Origin: Pseudoips prasinana
Lineage: Eukaryota > Arthropoda > Insecta > Lepidoptera > Nolidae
Direction of reading: 5' to 3'
Assembly (NCBI GenBank): GCA_951640165.1
Contig: OX621238.1
Location: 30,280,001 to 30,344,000 of the forward strand
Length of the DNA: 64,000 bases
Shown here: piece by piece, positions 43,137-55,483 of the stretch
Position numbering within the stretch: the first letter of the stretch is position 1
Layout of the letters: every line of letters starts with the position of its first letter
Notes under the pieces: generated by a model
What the model saw: only the letters and a program-made list of their open reading frames with translations
What the model was told of the DNA's origin: nothing
The model's database searches: none
Program-made: the position numbers and the translations under genes

Positions 43137-43330
43137 TAGGGTCAGTGGTTACCTAAGTATCAGCAAGTTCAAGCCGCCCAGTGTACTTCTGACACGGCAT
43201 ATGAAGTAATTGTTGTCTAATTTTAGTTGGGTCCGACACTGGCTCAGCTGGACACTATGGCGGTCACCAATCTATCTACAGAATGACCGCGCACCTAATT
43301 GATTAAAATCATTGACCATTTTCAGACCAG
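43137..43330 (-). mobile_element. 5S-rRNA-derived SINE, reverse copy
   Basis: On the minus strand GCGCGGTCATTCTGTAGAT and GGTGACCGCCATAGTG (5S intermediate element and box C region), then GGGCGGCTTGAAC and GGTAACCACTG. The middle is rearranged relative to 35501-35763. Confidence 0.65.
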
Positions 43331-43770
43331 TGATTCGAACTATCTCGAACTATAAAGCCGCTTATTCTTTTTATGTAATCAATAAATAGTCGCACAGTTA
43401 TATCTCTTTGTAATGCAAAATAAAAACCCACGGGTTGCGAAGCAGATATTTAACGCAATGGTATTTAGCTGCACTTAGCCAACTCCTGACTTTTGTTCCT
43501 CATATTTGAAAGTAGATAATCTAGGGTTTTTACTGAGAGTGCACAATGGATATCGTGCGGTTAATAGCTCAAGCCTCAACCATATTGGAAATCGACAAAA
43601 TAGTTTCATGTGAGCGTTTCAGTTGATAAGTACTGTATGATGATGTTTATGATAACTATTCTGACTATGTCACAGAATAACATAAAATTGCTACTGGTCT
43701 ATGACATGTTGTCAATGTAATAGATGTGGGGGTTGATTGCTACCGCGTCCGTAGGCCTCAGTTCTAAACA
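43331..43770. other. No gene recognised
   Basis: No supported ORF or repeat. Confidence 0.35.
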
Positions 43771-44080
43771 ACTATACATATAATAAAATCGTAGGAAAGT
43801 CTAAACTGTACATTGAATATTTTTTTACAAGGATACTTGGGGCGTGATCTACAATCGATATCGAACCCAAAAATATAGATTTTAGAATTTTTGTCTGTTT
43901 GTTTATATGTATTTCCGGGCTAAACTCAAAAAGTACAGCATGCATTTACTTTATATTTTGCATGGATATTACTAAGAGGTCGGGTCAATAAAGCTTCATA
44001 TTATCACGCTATCACCTACGGGGGAAGAGCTGCAATAATTTGTAAAGTTTAACGCGGGTAAAACCGCGGGGCACAGCTAT
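43771..44080 (+). mobile_element. Non-autonomous Helitron, second subfamily
   Basis: Starts CTATACATATAATAAAATCG and ends GCGGGTAAAACCGCGGGGCA, then CAGCTAT (CTAG mutated to CTAT). It matches 53721-54045 along its length, including GATACTTGGGGCGTGATCTA. Confidence 0.82.
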
Positions 44081-44766
44081 CCATTTATAAATGTAACAAA
44101 TAGTTATAGCTTTTAGTTTTAGTATTAATTACATGCATGTCGAATATACTTCTATCATTTATAGTAGATGAATGTTCTGTATACCTTAATTATTATCTAT
44201 GCATATCAGGTGCAAAACCGTTCAATAAAGATAATTTTCAATAGCTTATTTCCTGCTCCAAAACATGAACTACATATTATATATTATTTTTATATACAAG
44301 CTTATATTTTAACTATCAATATTTGTTTTTTCGCGTGAAATATTGCAGCTGAATTTTAATGCAGTTATCCTGAACCGATTGCGCTAACATTTTGCATGTA
44401 TATATAAATCGGATGAGAATGCAAATTTATTATAGCCATGGGAACTCTGCTTTTGAAACACGTATAAAACCGTTCAAGGCATTGCTTGTTTAATTCGTAG
44501 TGCGGTCCTTAATTACATTCAGGGTCTGAGGTTGACGCTCGAAAAGGGCAACTATACGATGCAACCCCAGCAATTTGAGACTAGATTGATTCAGCTTGAT
44601 AAGTACCCTAGGTAATCATGGCAGCCAGGGTTTTATGATGGAACTGGAAGGTGACTATGTGATCTCTGCCATTTAGTAATTTATTTATTTATTGACTTCA
44701 ACTAAATTCTACCATTACAGGGAACCTATTACGAAAGAAAAGTCACAATCAATTGTCTATTATGTA
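44081..44766. other. No gene recognised
   Basis: AT-rich DNA. Confidence 0.35.
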
Positions 44767-44901
44767 CAGGCGCCAGCACATCAACCTACCCCAATCGGTC
44801 AAAGTTCTCCGATTGAAAGTGAACCTTATGCTTCTGTGATAAAGTAAAAAATCTATAAAAGGAATTTGACAGATTGGGGTAGCTGGATGTGCTGGCGTCT
44901 G
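44767..44901. mobile_element. TACAGACGCC MITE, complete copy
   Basis: Ends CAGGCGCCAGCACATCAA and CTGGATGTGCTGGCGTCTG between TA dinucleotides; 135 bp with internal inverted repeats. Confidence 0.85.
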
Positions 44902-45740
44902 TACATTTTTTGTCAACTAATAACATACTATCAAATAAGCAGCCAAATGTTACCCTTTTAAAAAATGAGCTTTTCTACTCACTCGCTTGCATAACGTTAT
45001 AGCCAAACTCTAATAGTATTCCTATCATTGTAATATGGTTGCGGTATCGTTTTCCTTATATTAGCACGGCACATTTATTTACACGCTGAATGATTGTTTA
45101 AAATAAAGCGCTTAGGCCGAGCCTTACAACTTTTTACCGATCTTCTATTAAGAGTTCCAAACAAAAGGGTGCGAAAATAATTAGGTTCCTTTTAAGCCTT
45201 TTAATATTTATTTAACGCTGAAACATTTCGTAAAAATTTCCATTTATCATTTCATACAACTTTTCATTCTGTTCCCGAAACCAGCCTACAAGTATTTTCA
45301 TACGACGTGAATAAAAACAAAACACTTGTCGGCTTGGAGTATTTAGATTTTTGTCTACCTCGTTATTCTAGTGATTTTTTAATATTAGTACAATTAATAG
45401 AATATGGTTGGATTTTTGATGTTTATAAAAACTCGTTTTATTTTCCTTATAATTGTTGCGTATATATCCATTGTAATTATTTTAGACGTAGTGTGATAAA
45501 GAAGAAATTTGCACATTTCTTCTTTAATTTAGGGGTTACCCTACCGAGTATCAACCCGACCGAGTAAACCCCTTTTAAAGGAAAGTTGTGTAAGCAATAT
45601 CTAAAACTGTTTTAAAATACTACTCACATAGAATTTGTGATATGCCAGCCGCTGTGACAGTCGACGGAATGAGTCGCACATAAGAGCTTTTTACCATTTG
45701 GTACAGAACACAAAAATATTAGAAATGACTAAACTGCACT
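44902..45740. other. No gene recognised; small hairpin at 45497-45526
   Basis: TAAAGAAGAAAT pairs with ATTTCTTCTTTA across 6 bases. The frame 45307-45567 is open but not recognised. Confidence 0.4.
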
Positions 45741-45850
45741 TCTGGTGCAGTGATTACCTCGCTATTACCATACACTTATGCGTTGGGTTCGATCCCCGCA
45801 CAGGACAAATATTTTAGTCACTCATATTGTTCTGAGTGTGTACTTTGTTT
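45741..45850 (+). repeat. Degenerate SINE head (family C-like)
   Basis: CTGGTGCAGTGATTACC and GGGTTCGATCCCCGCACAGG resemble box A and box B, then GACAAATATTT and TTGTTCTGAGTGTG. Short and diverged. Confidence 0.5.
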
Positions 45851-46214
45851 TATTAAGAGATTCATCGTGGAGATCGTCATCATTCACAAGGAGCGTTGAC
45901 TTTTTTTATACAGAACTCTGTTACAAATTTGGTAGTATAAACTTCATATCATGTAATCAATATTTACTGTACTAAATTTTGGAATGTTGTTCACAATTTC
46001 CTTAAAGTTAAATTCATGGAATAGTAACGGTTTAGTGCGTTATTTTCGTGAAGGAAACCAAGATTGATGATAGTGTGTAACCATTAAACGTTATTGTCCT
46101 ACAGATAAATTGAAAATGTCAATTGTAAGTAAATATTTTCTACGCTAATAAAATAAAGATTTACTTGATTTTCCTGTATTTCTTTTTGATGTCAAACATA
46201 TAATTGATACATGT

Positions 46215-46970
46215 TTTTAGGGTTCTCTAGCAAAATGGCGAATAACGGAACCCTTATGGATTCTTCATGTCTATCCGTCCGTATGTCAGAGCCCCTCTTT
46301 TTGAAACTATAAGAACTATACTGTTGAAACTTGGTAAGTAGATGTATTGTGTAAACCACATTAAGATTTTCACATAAAAATATTTAAAAAATGGGAGTTC
46401 CCCATACTTAGAACTGAAACATATTTTTTCCGTCTAACCTTTACATGTAATGAAATTGAGGTTTCTAATATATTTTTTTCTAAACTGAAGTTGCGTTTGT
46501 TTGAAGTTTGAAGTTGAGTTACACTTCTAAAGTGGTAAAATGTGTGTCAGTCTCAATAGATATTAGCCATCTGCGCGGGTCATATTATAGTGCTCAAGTC
46601 TGTGCACAAACACAGGAGCACTTTCTATTCCATTACTCTCATGATCCGATGAGACGCCTAGCGATACGACCGGAAAGAGGTCAGGTACAGGACCGACGGC
46701 TTTACGTGCTCTCCGAGGCACAGGGGTATAATACCGCCAACTCCCAGACTTCCGGCTGATCCTGAGAAATTATTCTTTTTTTACAGAAGAGTCCCAAAAT
46801 CACTTTTGGCCCGACCCGGGATTTGAACCCAGGACCTTGTCCTCTGCAGGTGAACACGCTACCGCTAGATCAACAAGGCAGTCAAAAAATATGTACATTA
46901 CAATGCAAACTTCCACCGAAAATTGGTTTGAACGAGATCTAGCAAGTAGTTTTTTTTAATACGTCTAAAA
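46215..46970. repeat. Interspersed repeat G, split by a SINE
   Basis: 46215-46544 and 46885-46970 together match 15480-15790 (ACTATAAGAACTATACTGTT, AACGAGATCTAG). The family D SINE lies between. Confidence 0.65.
46545..46884 (-). mobile_element. tRNA-headed SINE, family D
   Basis: Minus-strand head with GGTCCTGGGTTCAAATCCCG (box B) and a box A-like CTAGCGGTAGCG. The about 280-bp body is almost identical in order to 60945-61293 (CGGAAGTCTGGGAGTTGGCG, CGTATCGCTAGGCGTC). Confidence 0.8.
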
Positions 46971-47194
46971 TCTTAAACCGCAATTTACCATTCATTCAAT
47001 CAATTCAAATACTCGCTTCTGCGGCGAATCCGACTCGTGGCCTTGGCCTTCGAAACTTGGCCGCTTTTTTAATCATTGTTATTCCAAGTTTCTCAGCGCT
47101 CAGTAACATGATGGTAGCGTCTTCAATTTAGATACAGATTAATTGCAATTAATGGATTATATATCACGCCCGGCGGCTGTTATCGATATCCAAG

Positions 47195-47262
47195 TGGTTT
47201 GCGAGGTTAAAATGTAGACGAGCAATGAGTCTATAGTTTGATGACCAAACTGTGATGTCTGC
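47195..47262 (+). repeat. Possible degenerate 5S-SINE head
   Basis: GCGAGGTTAA, GAGTCTATAG and TGATGACC keep the spacing of the 5S-like head of 35501-35763 but are strongly diverged. Confidence 0.35.
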
Positions 47263-47268
47263 ACATGT

Positions 47269-47440
47269 GGGGCAGTGGTCTCGCCGCGTCAAGTCGCGGC
47301 TGGACAACTATTTGTGTGACCCATAAATAGTGTCTGGATGTAATTTGTGTCCATCTATTATATGTTTGTAAAGTACCCCGCGACTGGCTGCGATACAGAG
47401 ATTAGATTCTCTAGTGCGGGTGTTGTCCTTAAAAAAAAAG
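47269..47440 (+). mobile_element. tRNA-headed SINE, family C (deleted head)
   Basis: TGGGGCAGTGG box A is kept, box B is deleted. Body GACAACTATTTGTGTGACCC, GTAAAGTACCCCGCGAC, poly(A) tail. Confidence 0.8.
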
Positions 47441-47477
47441 AACCAAAGAACTGTTTAAATTGCCGAGCAACATGTAA

Positions 47478-47728
47478 TATAATAAATATATAGGGACAAT
47501 GTCACACAGATCATCCTAGCCCCAAACTAAGCAAAGCTTGTACTATGGGTACCAGGCGACGATATACATACTTATATAGATAGATAAATACTTAAATATA
47601 TAGAAAACGTCCATGACTCAGAAACAAATATTCGTGCTCATCAGACAAATATTTGCACTTACCGGGATTCGAATCCAGGACCACCAGCTTCGGAGGCAGG
47701 AGCACTACCAACTAGGCTACGGTGACCG
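47478..47728 (-). mobile_element. tRNA-headed SINE, family A
   Basis: Full minus-strand copy, box B GATTCGAATCC (one change), box A intact. Confidence 0.85.
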
Positions 47729-48429
47729 CAAGCAAAGAGTCGTAAGATTCCTACTCCATTTATTTTACAAGTAATTATTATATATGCAACGATTGGAAAA
47801 AGCATAGAGTTTCAAACTAATCTTTTAGAAAGGTACGCTCAATTATTAATGTACAAAGTCATTTCAAGCGAAAAAGATTTCACGTCTGTTTGAGGCTAAA
47901 TAATTCTTATCAAGATTTATAACGTTGTTTTTATTTACGCCGAGTTTTATTAGACTGAAATACTGCTCGAGTTAGAACGAAGACGCCAGTAAGGCGCATG
48001 TGGACGTCGAGTAGCAAATAAAACGATGAATAAGATTCTCCTTTACCAAAACCAGTAGTTTTCAACCGGTGCGCCCCGAATTTTTGATGGTCTATGGCAA
48101 TGGATGAAAATGGCGAAAAATACTCATTTGCTTTTTTTGCAACTTTTAATCTTTCCAGTAAAATACATGTAACTTTGTAATAATACAAATTTAGGGCTAT
48201 TTGAAAAATATTAATTTACATGTTTAATACGAATCAATGTATATTTCATAAATTACAACTACCACTAATGAAAAGGTGCAGATTATTTATTATACGCAAA
48301 GAAGGATGCTGATTTAACCATAAAGTTATTATATTAGAATTAGTCCTAAAACAACAGCGAAAACTACAATGTGTAATACATGTAAAAAACGGAAACTATT
48401 GAAAGATACTGTCAAGGTACAGTGCAACG
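47729..48429. other. No gene recognised
   Basis: AT-rich DNA. The frame 47931-48188 (minus) is not recognised. Confidence 0.35.
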
Positions 48430-48573
48430 AACCTCAGTAAAATCGAACGCCAGTACAGACTGGCACTGAAAAATGCCGCACAACTACCAAGACGAACACC
48501 CACAGAAGCGATCTGGGAGATGGCTGACATAGAAGCCTGGCACCTACGCGCCGAGGACCTTAACACATCGTAA
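48430..48573 (+). pseudogene. C-terminal LINE pol fragment
   Basis: 47 codons ending at TAA: KIERQYRLALKNAAQLPRRT then PTEAIWEMADIEAW. This resembles the post-RT region where a first basic stretch precedes a PTEA motif in I/Jockey-type LINEs. Start and RT missing. Confidence 0.5.
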
Positions 48574-48727
48574 GAACTCATTGAAAATTTCTGTATTTTA
48601 TTGAAAATACATGTATTCCTACCTAACGCTAGTCGTGACGCGTGATTCCAACCTTTAGTATAAAAGGTCGCAGTTACCTTCGAAATAAGAATTTATGGAA
48701 GTTCATTCAATAAAGAAGTGCTTCGAT

Positions 48728-48906
48728 TGCACGTGTAGTGCTGTGGTTAAGATTCCAGTAATGAACAAATATTTGTGTGACCCATAAGTAGATGTGCTGA
48801 GTCTGGGTGTACCTTGTCTCCATTAATTATATATTATATTTGTAAAGTACCACGCGGCACAGGGATTCATTTTCCTAACGCGGGCGGTGTCTTTATAAAA
48901 ATAATT
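48728..48906 (+). mobile_element. tRNA-headed SINE, family C (deleted head)
   Basis: GCACGTGTAGTGCTGTGG head without box B, then TTTGTGTGACCCATAAGTAG and GTAAAGTACCACGCGGCACA. Confidence 0.78.
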
Positions 48907-48969
48907 AATAAGTTATTGAATTATATATTGATTACATTATTGAGATACTATACATATCTATAAAAAATA

Positions 48970-49202
48970 TATTTGGGATATTATTCACACACGGCCATCT
49001 GATCCCACTTCAAGCAGAGCTTATTATATGGAAACCAGATATCTGATATACCACATATACTACTTACTTTTCTTTTTTAAATACATACTTATATAGAGAA
49101 TAACACACAGACATGTTCACGCACAGAAATATTTGCCCTGGGTGGGAATCAAATCCATGACCTGCGGCGTGAAAGGCTAGTATCTAGCAACGACGCAAAC
49201 TG
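48970..49202 (-). mobile_element. tRNA-headed SINE, family B
   Basis: Minus-strand copy, head diverged (GATTTGATTCCCACC as box B region), body GATCAGATGGCCGTGTGTG. Confidence 0.8.
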
Positions 49203-49974
49203 ACCCGGTAAGTAAATTTTAAGAATTTATTAAAAATCATAGATGATCTTTCACATTGATATATTTTGAAAATATAAAGGATTTTGTTTTTTGTCAACAG
49301 TAAACAAGATTTAATTTTGAGATACCATAAATATAAACTAGTTACTGAATGATGATGCAGCACATTACAGGACAAGGGCTGCATGTCACAATGAGGTGCC
49401 ATAGTCTACCACGCTGCAGCACTTAAACATTACAACACTTTTGGAGAACTCTCAGGCATGCAGGTTTCCACACGCGAATTAATCTCTAATACGCAATAGC
49501 ATCATCAAAGTTGATGATGAACCGATTATTCTATCAAACACTATTATTTGGCATTTCTGTAAGACAGATTTGCGTCTACTTATTTCAGCACGGCTATTTT
49601 AGCAAAAATGTAAATTAAGTGAACGGCCATTCCGATGCCAGGTCTATTAAAATATAACCATTTTAAACTTAGACATTACCAATGAATGTACAATGTAAAC
49701 GTTTGAGAACATAATATTTAAAAAAATTACCAGTGAACTTGAGAACCTCCTCCTTTTGAAGTCGGTTAATTACTTTAAAACAAGCATCAACAAACAACAC
49801 ACGTGAGCAAGTCACAATGAAATCCTGAAAACAGAAGGGTGGGTTGTTTCTAAACTGCTTAATCAAGAGTACATAATTTAGGGCAAATAATAGCGAAAGA
49901 AAACTATTTCTATGTATATGGCCTTTGGCCACCTCCCTCACCCTTAAAATAAATTATATTACACTGTCAAAATG
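49203..49974. other. No gene recognised
   Basis: Short frames only. Confidence 0.35.
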
Positions 49975-50545
49975 TTCAAGACGAAATAAGCAAGCTCGGA
50001 GTTTCTTTTTGGCTTTCTTCACCGGGCAGCTAGAGAATGCCCCAGGTTAGCTAGGGTAGTTTCTTCAGCAGCGAGGATCGCTTTGGCCCCTTAACACGTG
50101 ATTGTTTATCCCGTGCAAGTGATCAGACACTCATTTAGAACTCCGTCTTTTTACATCAGCGGCTCTCTGAGCTGTGACCCGAACCCCATAAAGATACCTT
50201 CAGTTAATAGTCGCTTCAATGACGACGGTTGGACGGTCACTGTAGCCTAGTTGGTAGTGCTCCTGCCTACGAAGCTGGTGGTCCTGGGTTCGAATCCCGG
50301 TAAGTGCAATTATTTGTGTGATGAGCACGAATATATCTGAGTGATGGATGGGATGCTTAGTTTGGGGCTAGGATGATCTGTGTGACATTGTCCCTAGATA
50401 TTTATTATTATTTATTAATATATAATTAAGCTACTGGTTGAGACCCTTCTGCGCCAACCAACTGCTCGTTGATTTCAATTCTTTAATTTTAATTTAGTAG
50501 TAGAAAATTTTAAAATAATATCTTTGTAACTTGTTATTTATTTAA
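49975..50545 (+). repeat. Interspersed repeat F, split by a SINE
   Basis: Matches 39475-39830 in order on both sides of the SINE at 50232-50428, resuming with TTAAGCTACTGGTTGAGACC. Confidence 0.65.
50232..50428 (+). mobile_element. tRNA-headed SINE, family A (internal deletion)
   Basis: Intact box A TAGCCTAGTTGG and box B GGTTCGAATCC. The TATC-rich middle is deleted between GAGTGATGGATG and GCTTAGTTTGGGG. Confidence 0.83.
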
Positions 50546-51584
50546 GGTTTCAAAAATATATGTGATAAAACTGACCACACGGACGGACTAATTCAATTTT
50601 CTTTTTGTTACTTTTATATTCTATTCGACAATGTTTATGTACAGCATAGTGAGCTTGACAAGTACAAGTGTATGTTAATACCCAAGTGCTGAATAAATTT
50701 CATTATTTAAATATGATTATTTTCTCATTTCATATGAATATTAGATGTATTGAATTAAGATCCAGTTTTCTGACATTGTAAGTTAGGCTAAACATTTTGA
50801 GACGATTAGAACATTCACCGAGAAACTACTTCGGTAAAACGCTTTGCCATTTCAAAGGAAGATAATTGACTACCATCGGTTGTCCTCGCTGTTTACATGC
50901 TGATAAAGTGGCCGCAAATTGAGGCACTAATCCGTATTTCGATCATTCAAATTTACTTTAGTGTAAAAAAGTATACTTTCATTGATAATAAAGCATTAAA
51001 CATTTTATTTAGTATTTTTACTTTTAGTTTATTTATTTTTGCAAAGATAGGCCTCAAGCTCAAGTGGATACTTATTCACCTCAATTCTTATATGTGATTT
51101 GATATAATTGAGAACCAGTTTTCTAAATGTTAAGCTAACTATTTTCAGTTGAATATTCTACAGACACATTGGTGGAATTAAACGAAAAAGAAAATTAAGA
51201 AAAGAATGACGAAAAAATTGGTGGTGAGCAATTTAAATAATTATTTAAACAGGTCAACAGCTCTAAGCTTTTGAGAAAGGAAAATTGAAGTGTGGGAAAA
51301 GGGTTCCAAGAGTGTAACACAAAAAGTATGTCAAACAATAAAACAACATTTAATAAACGTATTCTGTACAATACTCTTTGTTATTGAGTTATTCTAGTAT
51401 ACCTACGACTTTTTTATTGTTTTATTATCGTCTACAAGAGTAGTTATTTCAGATTCAAATTTTGGCATCAGAAACTTAACTAAACATTTAAACTTGAATG
51501 CCTTTTTACACACAAATCAAAGCTGCGTATCAAAAATAAACTAAATTCATTTTTTGAATAAACAAACTCGAGTCCTTTTTTGAA
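50546..51584. other. AT-rich DNA, nothing recognised
   Basis: No supported ORF. Confidence 0.35.
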
Positions 51585-51818
51585 AACACATTGCTGTATG
51601 GCCGACAGCAAAGAATATCACAACCCCACCTCATCCCGTGGAGGGCGCAGAAGTCATCCCAAGGGAATATCTGTCCTCCTCTATAACTATCATACTATGA
51701 TCGCCAACCCAAGCGTAGTGATTATTACATATCTCTCTAAAGGATGGATATAACTTCACTATGGAAATCTTTTGGGGAGGCCTTTGTACAGCAGTGGACG
51801 TGATTCGGTTGACATGAT
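51585..51818 (+). mobile_element. RTE-derived 3' element
   Basis: ACCCCACCTCATCCCGTGG, TGATCGCCAACCCAAGCG, TGGAAATCTTTTGGGGAGGC and CAGCAGTGGACGTGATTCGG occur in RTE order, ending near GACATGATGAG. Confidence 0.68.
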
Positions 51819-52019
51819 GAGTACCTTCATAGGACCTGACTCCATTTGACTTATTTTTTATATTTGCTTTTATTCATATTTCACCTTTACTCATTCACAT
51901 TTATATTTTCCGACCCATTAAAACTTATTGTTTTATGTAAGATATGGTTTAATTTTTGAAGAAAAAACAAAAAGTTGATCTGATATTATGTAGGTTAAAT
52001 TAAAAAGAAATATCCGATA

Positions 52020-52242
52020 CACGCAGCGCCCTCTAGCTTAAACTAAGCAAAGTTTGCACTATGGAAGCAAATAAGTATTTCTATCCGTACGGATAGAAAT
52101 ACTTATTAGCTTTTTTTGTAAATAAGGGACCAGACTAAGAGAAATAGACATGGTGATGAACACAAATAGTTTGTCTTGTGCGAGGATCGAACTCGTAACC
52201 AATGGTTCAGAACACAGAGACTACTTACTGAGTCACGCTGAT
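52020..52242 (-). mobile_element. Degenerate SINE family B with inserted palindrome
   Basis: TTAAACTAAGCAAAGTTTGC and CACTATGGAAGC (tail side), then CTTGTGCGAGGATCGAACTC (head side) match family B on the minus strand. Part of the tail is replaced by the palindrome at 52070-52107. Confidence 0.65.
52070..52107. repeat. Perfect 38-bp palindrome
   Basis: AATAAGTATTTCTATCCGT (19 bases) followed at once by its exact reverse complement, centre CGTACG, no spacer. Confidence 0.9.
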
Positions 52243-53720
52243 CTTTTGATACTTATTGTTTTGTTTAATTTATTGTCAGTACAGTACAGACAGTATATTT
52301 ATGTGTAATTAACATAGGTACGGTATGGAAGGTCATTCGTAATTTCATGGATTTTATAAAAGTAATTTGTAACCTACATACTATGAAAAAAATTCCAATA
52401 AGTCATATGAAATAAAACCAGATTTGAAACGAGAATATTTGTTATTTAAAAATTCTCGGGTAACCTAAAAACGAATGCATAACTTTTTTAATAAAGTAGA
52501 ATTGTTGAGCTGAATTGTATACCGAATGGAAATCCAGTCGAAATTACAATTTGAAATATGACTGTTTACTGTTTCTAAATAAAATAGCCAGGGTTGCCAG
52601 TGCTCTTCAAACGTAATATTATTTCACCGCGATCAACAACAGGAAAAGTCCTTGGCATCTTAAAGGCTGAAAGAATAATTATCTTTGCCTTGAAAGCGCG
52701 GCAATGCTTCAACCAGATTGATTATTTATCTGCACACACAACAAAAGAGCGGAAAATAGAACAATAGATTATGTTGTTCCATTCCAAAATAAACTGAGTG
52801 GTTTTGTTAAGTCTGTAAATCGTATTTTATTGAATATCTTGTAAACGTGAACATTACTTATAGTTTTAATATCAACATAGTAAGCGTTTTATAATTAAGT
52901 ATACTTCACTTGATTACACACCAAAGGGTTTTAAGTGGTGAGTCATAATTTTAAAGTACACGTATTATTCACTTATTGGAAGAAGACAAGTATTGGCAAA
53001 GCCTTAAAAAAACGAAAATTCTACCTCAAAATTCAACAATGTAAAGCCAAAAGATATACAAATATCACGCGGCACCAGTTTTAATGGGTCTTTAAAATGA
53101 ATAAATTGCGGTTTATTGAAATTATAATAAATACCCTGTCATAAAAAGCTTGGGGTACAAATTCTGCGCCCTTTCGCGATTTTGTTGAAATGTAGGTACA
53201 GAGATAACAATATTTTGATGTCGCTCGAGCTGAGATTTTTGGTTCAGAGGGTAAATTACTTTTTGATGTTTAGTAAAGATTAAGGTTGCGAATTTCAATG
53301 ATATAATAAAATGAAGCGTTTGACGAACACATGTTAAAAAAATTCAGCCCTTTAATAAATAAATAAATATAAATAATTATATTCTTTCACATTTTAGTAA
53401 ACTTGTTTTACTTTCAAATAACTAAGGCTTATGTTTCGATTTCATTTGTTACGACGTTTTAGAGCAGAACATTAAAAATACAATTTTGTCGCCTAAAATA
53501 ACACATTTATTGTCTGTGGCTGACGAAGTCCTCAGTTGATTAGCAACTCGTCACTACAACTGGAATATGAAGTTTTGTAACGCAGCTTCGGGGAGACCTC
53601 TTTGGTATCTTTTTTGGGTTGATTCAATGAAGTTATTGAATATACTGATACTGTTTTTCTGTTGACTTTTATTTACGCCATGTATTCTTAGTCAATTATC
53701 CTAATAAGAGAAATAAAATA
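52243..53720. other. No gene recognised
   Basis: About 1.5 kb of AT-rich DNA without supported ORF or known repeat. Confidence 0.35.
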
Positions 53721-54045
53721 TCTATACATATAATAAAATCGTAGGAAAGTCAAAACTGTACATAGAATATTTTTTTAAAGGATACTTGGGGCGTGATCTA
53801 CAATCGATATCGAAGCCAAAAATATAGTTATTAGAATTTTTGTCTGTGTGTCTGTTGGTCTGTCTGTATATATGTCTGGGCTAAACTCAATAAGTACTCC
53901 ATGGATTTAATTCCAATTTTGCATGAATATATACTAAGAGGTCGGGTCAACATATAGGCTACATATTATCACGCTATCACCTACGGGGCAGGAGCTATGA
54001 TAGTTTATAAAATTTAACGCTGGTAAAACCGCGGGGCATAGCTAG
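53721..54045 (+). mobile_element. Non-autonomous Helitron, second subfamily, exact ends
   Basis: TCTATACATATAATAAAATC after A53720, ending GGGGCATAGCTAG before T54046; 325 bp. Sister of 43771-44080. Confidence 0.88.
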
Positions 54046-55479
54046 TAATAAATAAAATAAAATGTGTTGTGTGGTTTTATAAAACCATGATGCATGACAA
54101 TGTTTGACTCTTACGGCCTAAAATTCATTTCTTTTTCGGATATTTGCGCATTTTTCTTGGATTTTCCCTCGTTGGCCGATTTATTAGACACGCTAGTTTT
54201 TCACCACGATCAAGTGAACAACAACATTTATACTGATCAAAACACATATACCGTGGAGCACTTGCACAAATAATTGAGAATGTAAAAGCTGGTTGGTCAG
54301 ATGATGCGAGTCATTAGCACCGCCATATTGCGAAATGCGATAGACGGATGACAAAATTATAGGCAATCTAAGAAAAAATCACTTTTATATGTTCTAAATA
54401 TCATTATTAGATCTAAGGTTTGTGAAATAATTTAGACACACCATTTAATTTATAATAGTAATTGATTACTTCCCCAGCTTATTTTAGATATTGTCGAAGT
54501 AATTATAATAAATGGTATCGGTCAATATTATTCATATGCTATAATTTCATAGCAAAATTTTGTCATAAAATTATATCTATTTCAACGACGTAAATCATTG
54601 TTGAAATTTGCTTACAAATTAGACGTATTTCACTTATGGATTGCTTCATGGAAGCGCGCAGCAAAATGTGATTGAATATTTGATAAATGAGCATTTGACC
54701 TATTATGATCTACGCGAGTCAGGCGATGGCCCACTTCGTTACTAGGCTTCGACTTCAAGCCGTGTTCTCGTCAAAGCTATTAGTAACATTTGTGATATCA
54801 CTAAATCCACAAATCGTACTTTGCATCCAAGAGTACCATAACATGCGCCCGTTAAAACATTCAATGTGCATTCATATTGATAAAATTCCACCTCTAATCT
54901 GCAGATGAGCGGACTGAGCCTTTGCAAAATACTGTAGAGTGACAGTAGCACAAATCGTGCTTAAAAACCAACCCTTCGGAACAACTTTTACGCCGTGGTG
55001 ATATTCATTGCCGTATGCCACAGACAACAGTTTATTTCATGTATGACAAATGTTACCAGGTACTTCAAACGGTGTACTAACCGACGGCCCAACGTTAAAC
55101 TATACATACTTAAGTCCAAAGCCTTAAGTAACGTTTCTTAACGCTCGTTACTGGAATACTTGAAGTAAAACACTACCTTGTGGTGCAAACAACGCACTTG
55201 TCACTAATTGCATAAATTATGCGCGCACTGGGCCGCGTCCCGGGCACCCGAACAATTCCAGCATTTGCATCGTAGAGAGAACTGTAAATAAAGTGAATGC
55301 CGGAATGTAGACCACAAACGAATAAACCACTAGGTAGTTGTTGAACCACAAATAATACAGAATAAATAAAGGATATCAATCAGAATAAAGGGTATATAGG
55401 ACTTATTAGCGCTTAGTTTTAGGTCAATAACTGAAAATGACAGGCAGTAAACTATTTAAAATGATTTAGAAAAGAATAA
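54046..55479. other. No gene recognised
   Basis: Several short frames with no recognisable content. Confidence 0.35.
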
Positions 55480-55483
55480 ATAT

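Noticed and set aside
48396..48581. 61-codon minus-strand frame
   Set aside because: The plus strand gives a LINE-like peptide in the same place; the minus frame is its mirror.
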